A stretch of DNA of 64,000 nucleotides from Micromonosporaceae bacterium KJ-029 (lineage in GTDB: Bacteria; Actinomycetota; Actinomycetes; Mycobacteriales; Micromonosporaceae): assembly GCA_005402585.1 (NCBI GenBank), contig BIFP01000021.1, positions 1 to 64,000 on the forward strand, read 5' to 3'. Under the pieces are notes generated by a model that worked only from the letters and a program-made list of their open reading frames with translations, was not told where the DNA came from and did no database searches. A program made the translations under genes and the position numbers. This document shows, one piece after another, positions 63,616 to 64,000 of the stretch (positions are counted from its first letter, which is position 1; each line of letters starts with the position of its first letter).

Positions 63616-64000
63616 ATGAGCACGCTGAAGGACCGTCTCACATCCGACATGCGCGCCGCCCTGAAGGCCCGCGACGAGCTGACCACCTCCACCCTGCGGA
63701 TGGCCCTGGCCGCCGTCGGCAACGCCGAGGTCTCCGGCAAGGCCAAGCGCGAGCTCAGCGACGACGAGGTGCTGGCCGTGCTGACCAAGGAGGCCAAGAA
63801 GCGTCGGGAGGCCGCGACCGCCTTCGCCGACGCGGGCCGCGCCGAGCAGGCCGCCAAGGAGACCGCCGAGGGTGAGGTGCTGGATCGCTACCTGCCGAAA
63901 CAGCTCTCCGACGCCGAGCTGACCGACCTTGTCGCGGGGGCTCTCGCAGCCGGTGGCTTCACCGGTAAGGCGCAGATGGGCCCGGCGATGAAGGCGGCCC
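63616..64000 (+). CDS. GatB/YqeY domain protein, 5' part
   Basis: 128 codons without stop before the window edge. STLKDRLTSDMRAALKARDE, LSDDEVLAVLTKEAKKRREAA and YLPKQLSDAELTDLV are the GatB/YqeY signatures (expected ~150 residues). ATG 63616 has no ribosome site, but TAGTTT ends 8 bases upstream and may be a -10, so the message could be leaderless. The family binds tRNA-like partners. Confidence 0.92.
   Translation, partial: MSTLKDRLTSDMRAALKARDELTTSTLRMALAAVGNAEVSGKAKRELSDDEVLAVLTKEAKKRREAATAFADAGRAEQAAKETAEGEVLDRYLPKQLSDAELTDLVAGALAAGGFTGKAQMGPAMKAA

Overview
The window is a high-GC actinobacterial chromosome segment. Gene content points to Micromonosporaceae, most likely Micromonospora: an AftD-type arabinosyltransferase locus, SigE-family ECF factors, DUF397/DUF5753 pairs, many GTG starts, and short intergenic repeats built on GTTAA and GGGGCCC. 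The identification rests on gene content and recalled family knowledge; no search was run.

Layout. (1) 1-630: the 3' part of a 5S rRNA with its terminator, then a truncated MFS remnant and a 16-bp palindrome. (2) 0.6-16.5 kb: a cell-envelope locus with a VanW-like protein, a beta-propeller/FN3 surface protein, a Wzx-like flippase, a GT-C-like membrane protein, a DUF2613 peptide, a GT4 glycosyltransferase, AftD, an acyltransferase and a DUF3068 protein. It resembles the mycobacterial Rv0225-Rv0228 and Rv0236c/Rv0236A gene sets. (3) 16.6-28.9 kb: metabolic and secreted genes (DUF885 peptidase, EamA exporter, PHP hydrolase, GH81 beta-1,3-glucanase with a LacI-type operator, M23 lipoprotein, TadA and its partner, a TetR/thioesterase pair, DeoD). 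(4) 28.9-38.8 kb: tRNA-Ser(CGA), an ECF sigma factor coupled to an FtsX-ECD membrane protein, three tandem seven-bladed FG-GAP secreted proteins, several orphan secreted proteins, a decayed DUF5753/DUF397 pair, tRNA-Ser(GGA). (5) 38.8-43.4 kb: the classic ffs-dnaX-ybaB-recR replication/repair block. (6) 43.7-49.6 kb: a complete five-gene peptide ABC transporter. (7) 49.7-64 kb: HNH lipoprotein, DHA2 exporter, leuA with a leucine-rich leader peptide and attenuator, lysC-asd, a GGDEF cyclase, two metallophosphoesterases, a lamin-tail protein, tRNA-Pro and the start of a GatB/YqeY gene.

The least-explained items are DNA/RNA elements rather than proteins. A structured ~165-bp element occurs twice (26735-26897 and 41921-42089) with compensatory changes in its stems. 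A 33-bp motif occurs at 36917-36949 and 60120-60152 with 32/33 identity. A GTTAA/GGGGCCC palindromic repeat occurs at four sites. A 24-codon ORF links the two ATPase genes of the peptide transporter. All deserve genome-wide searches.
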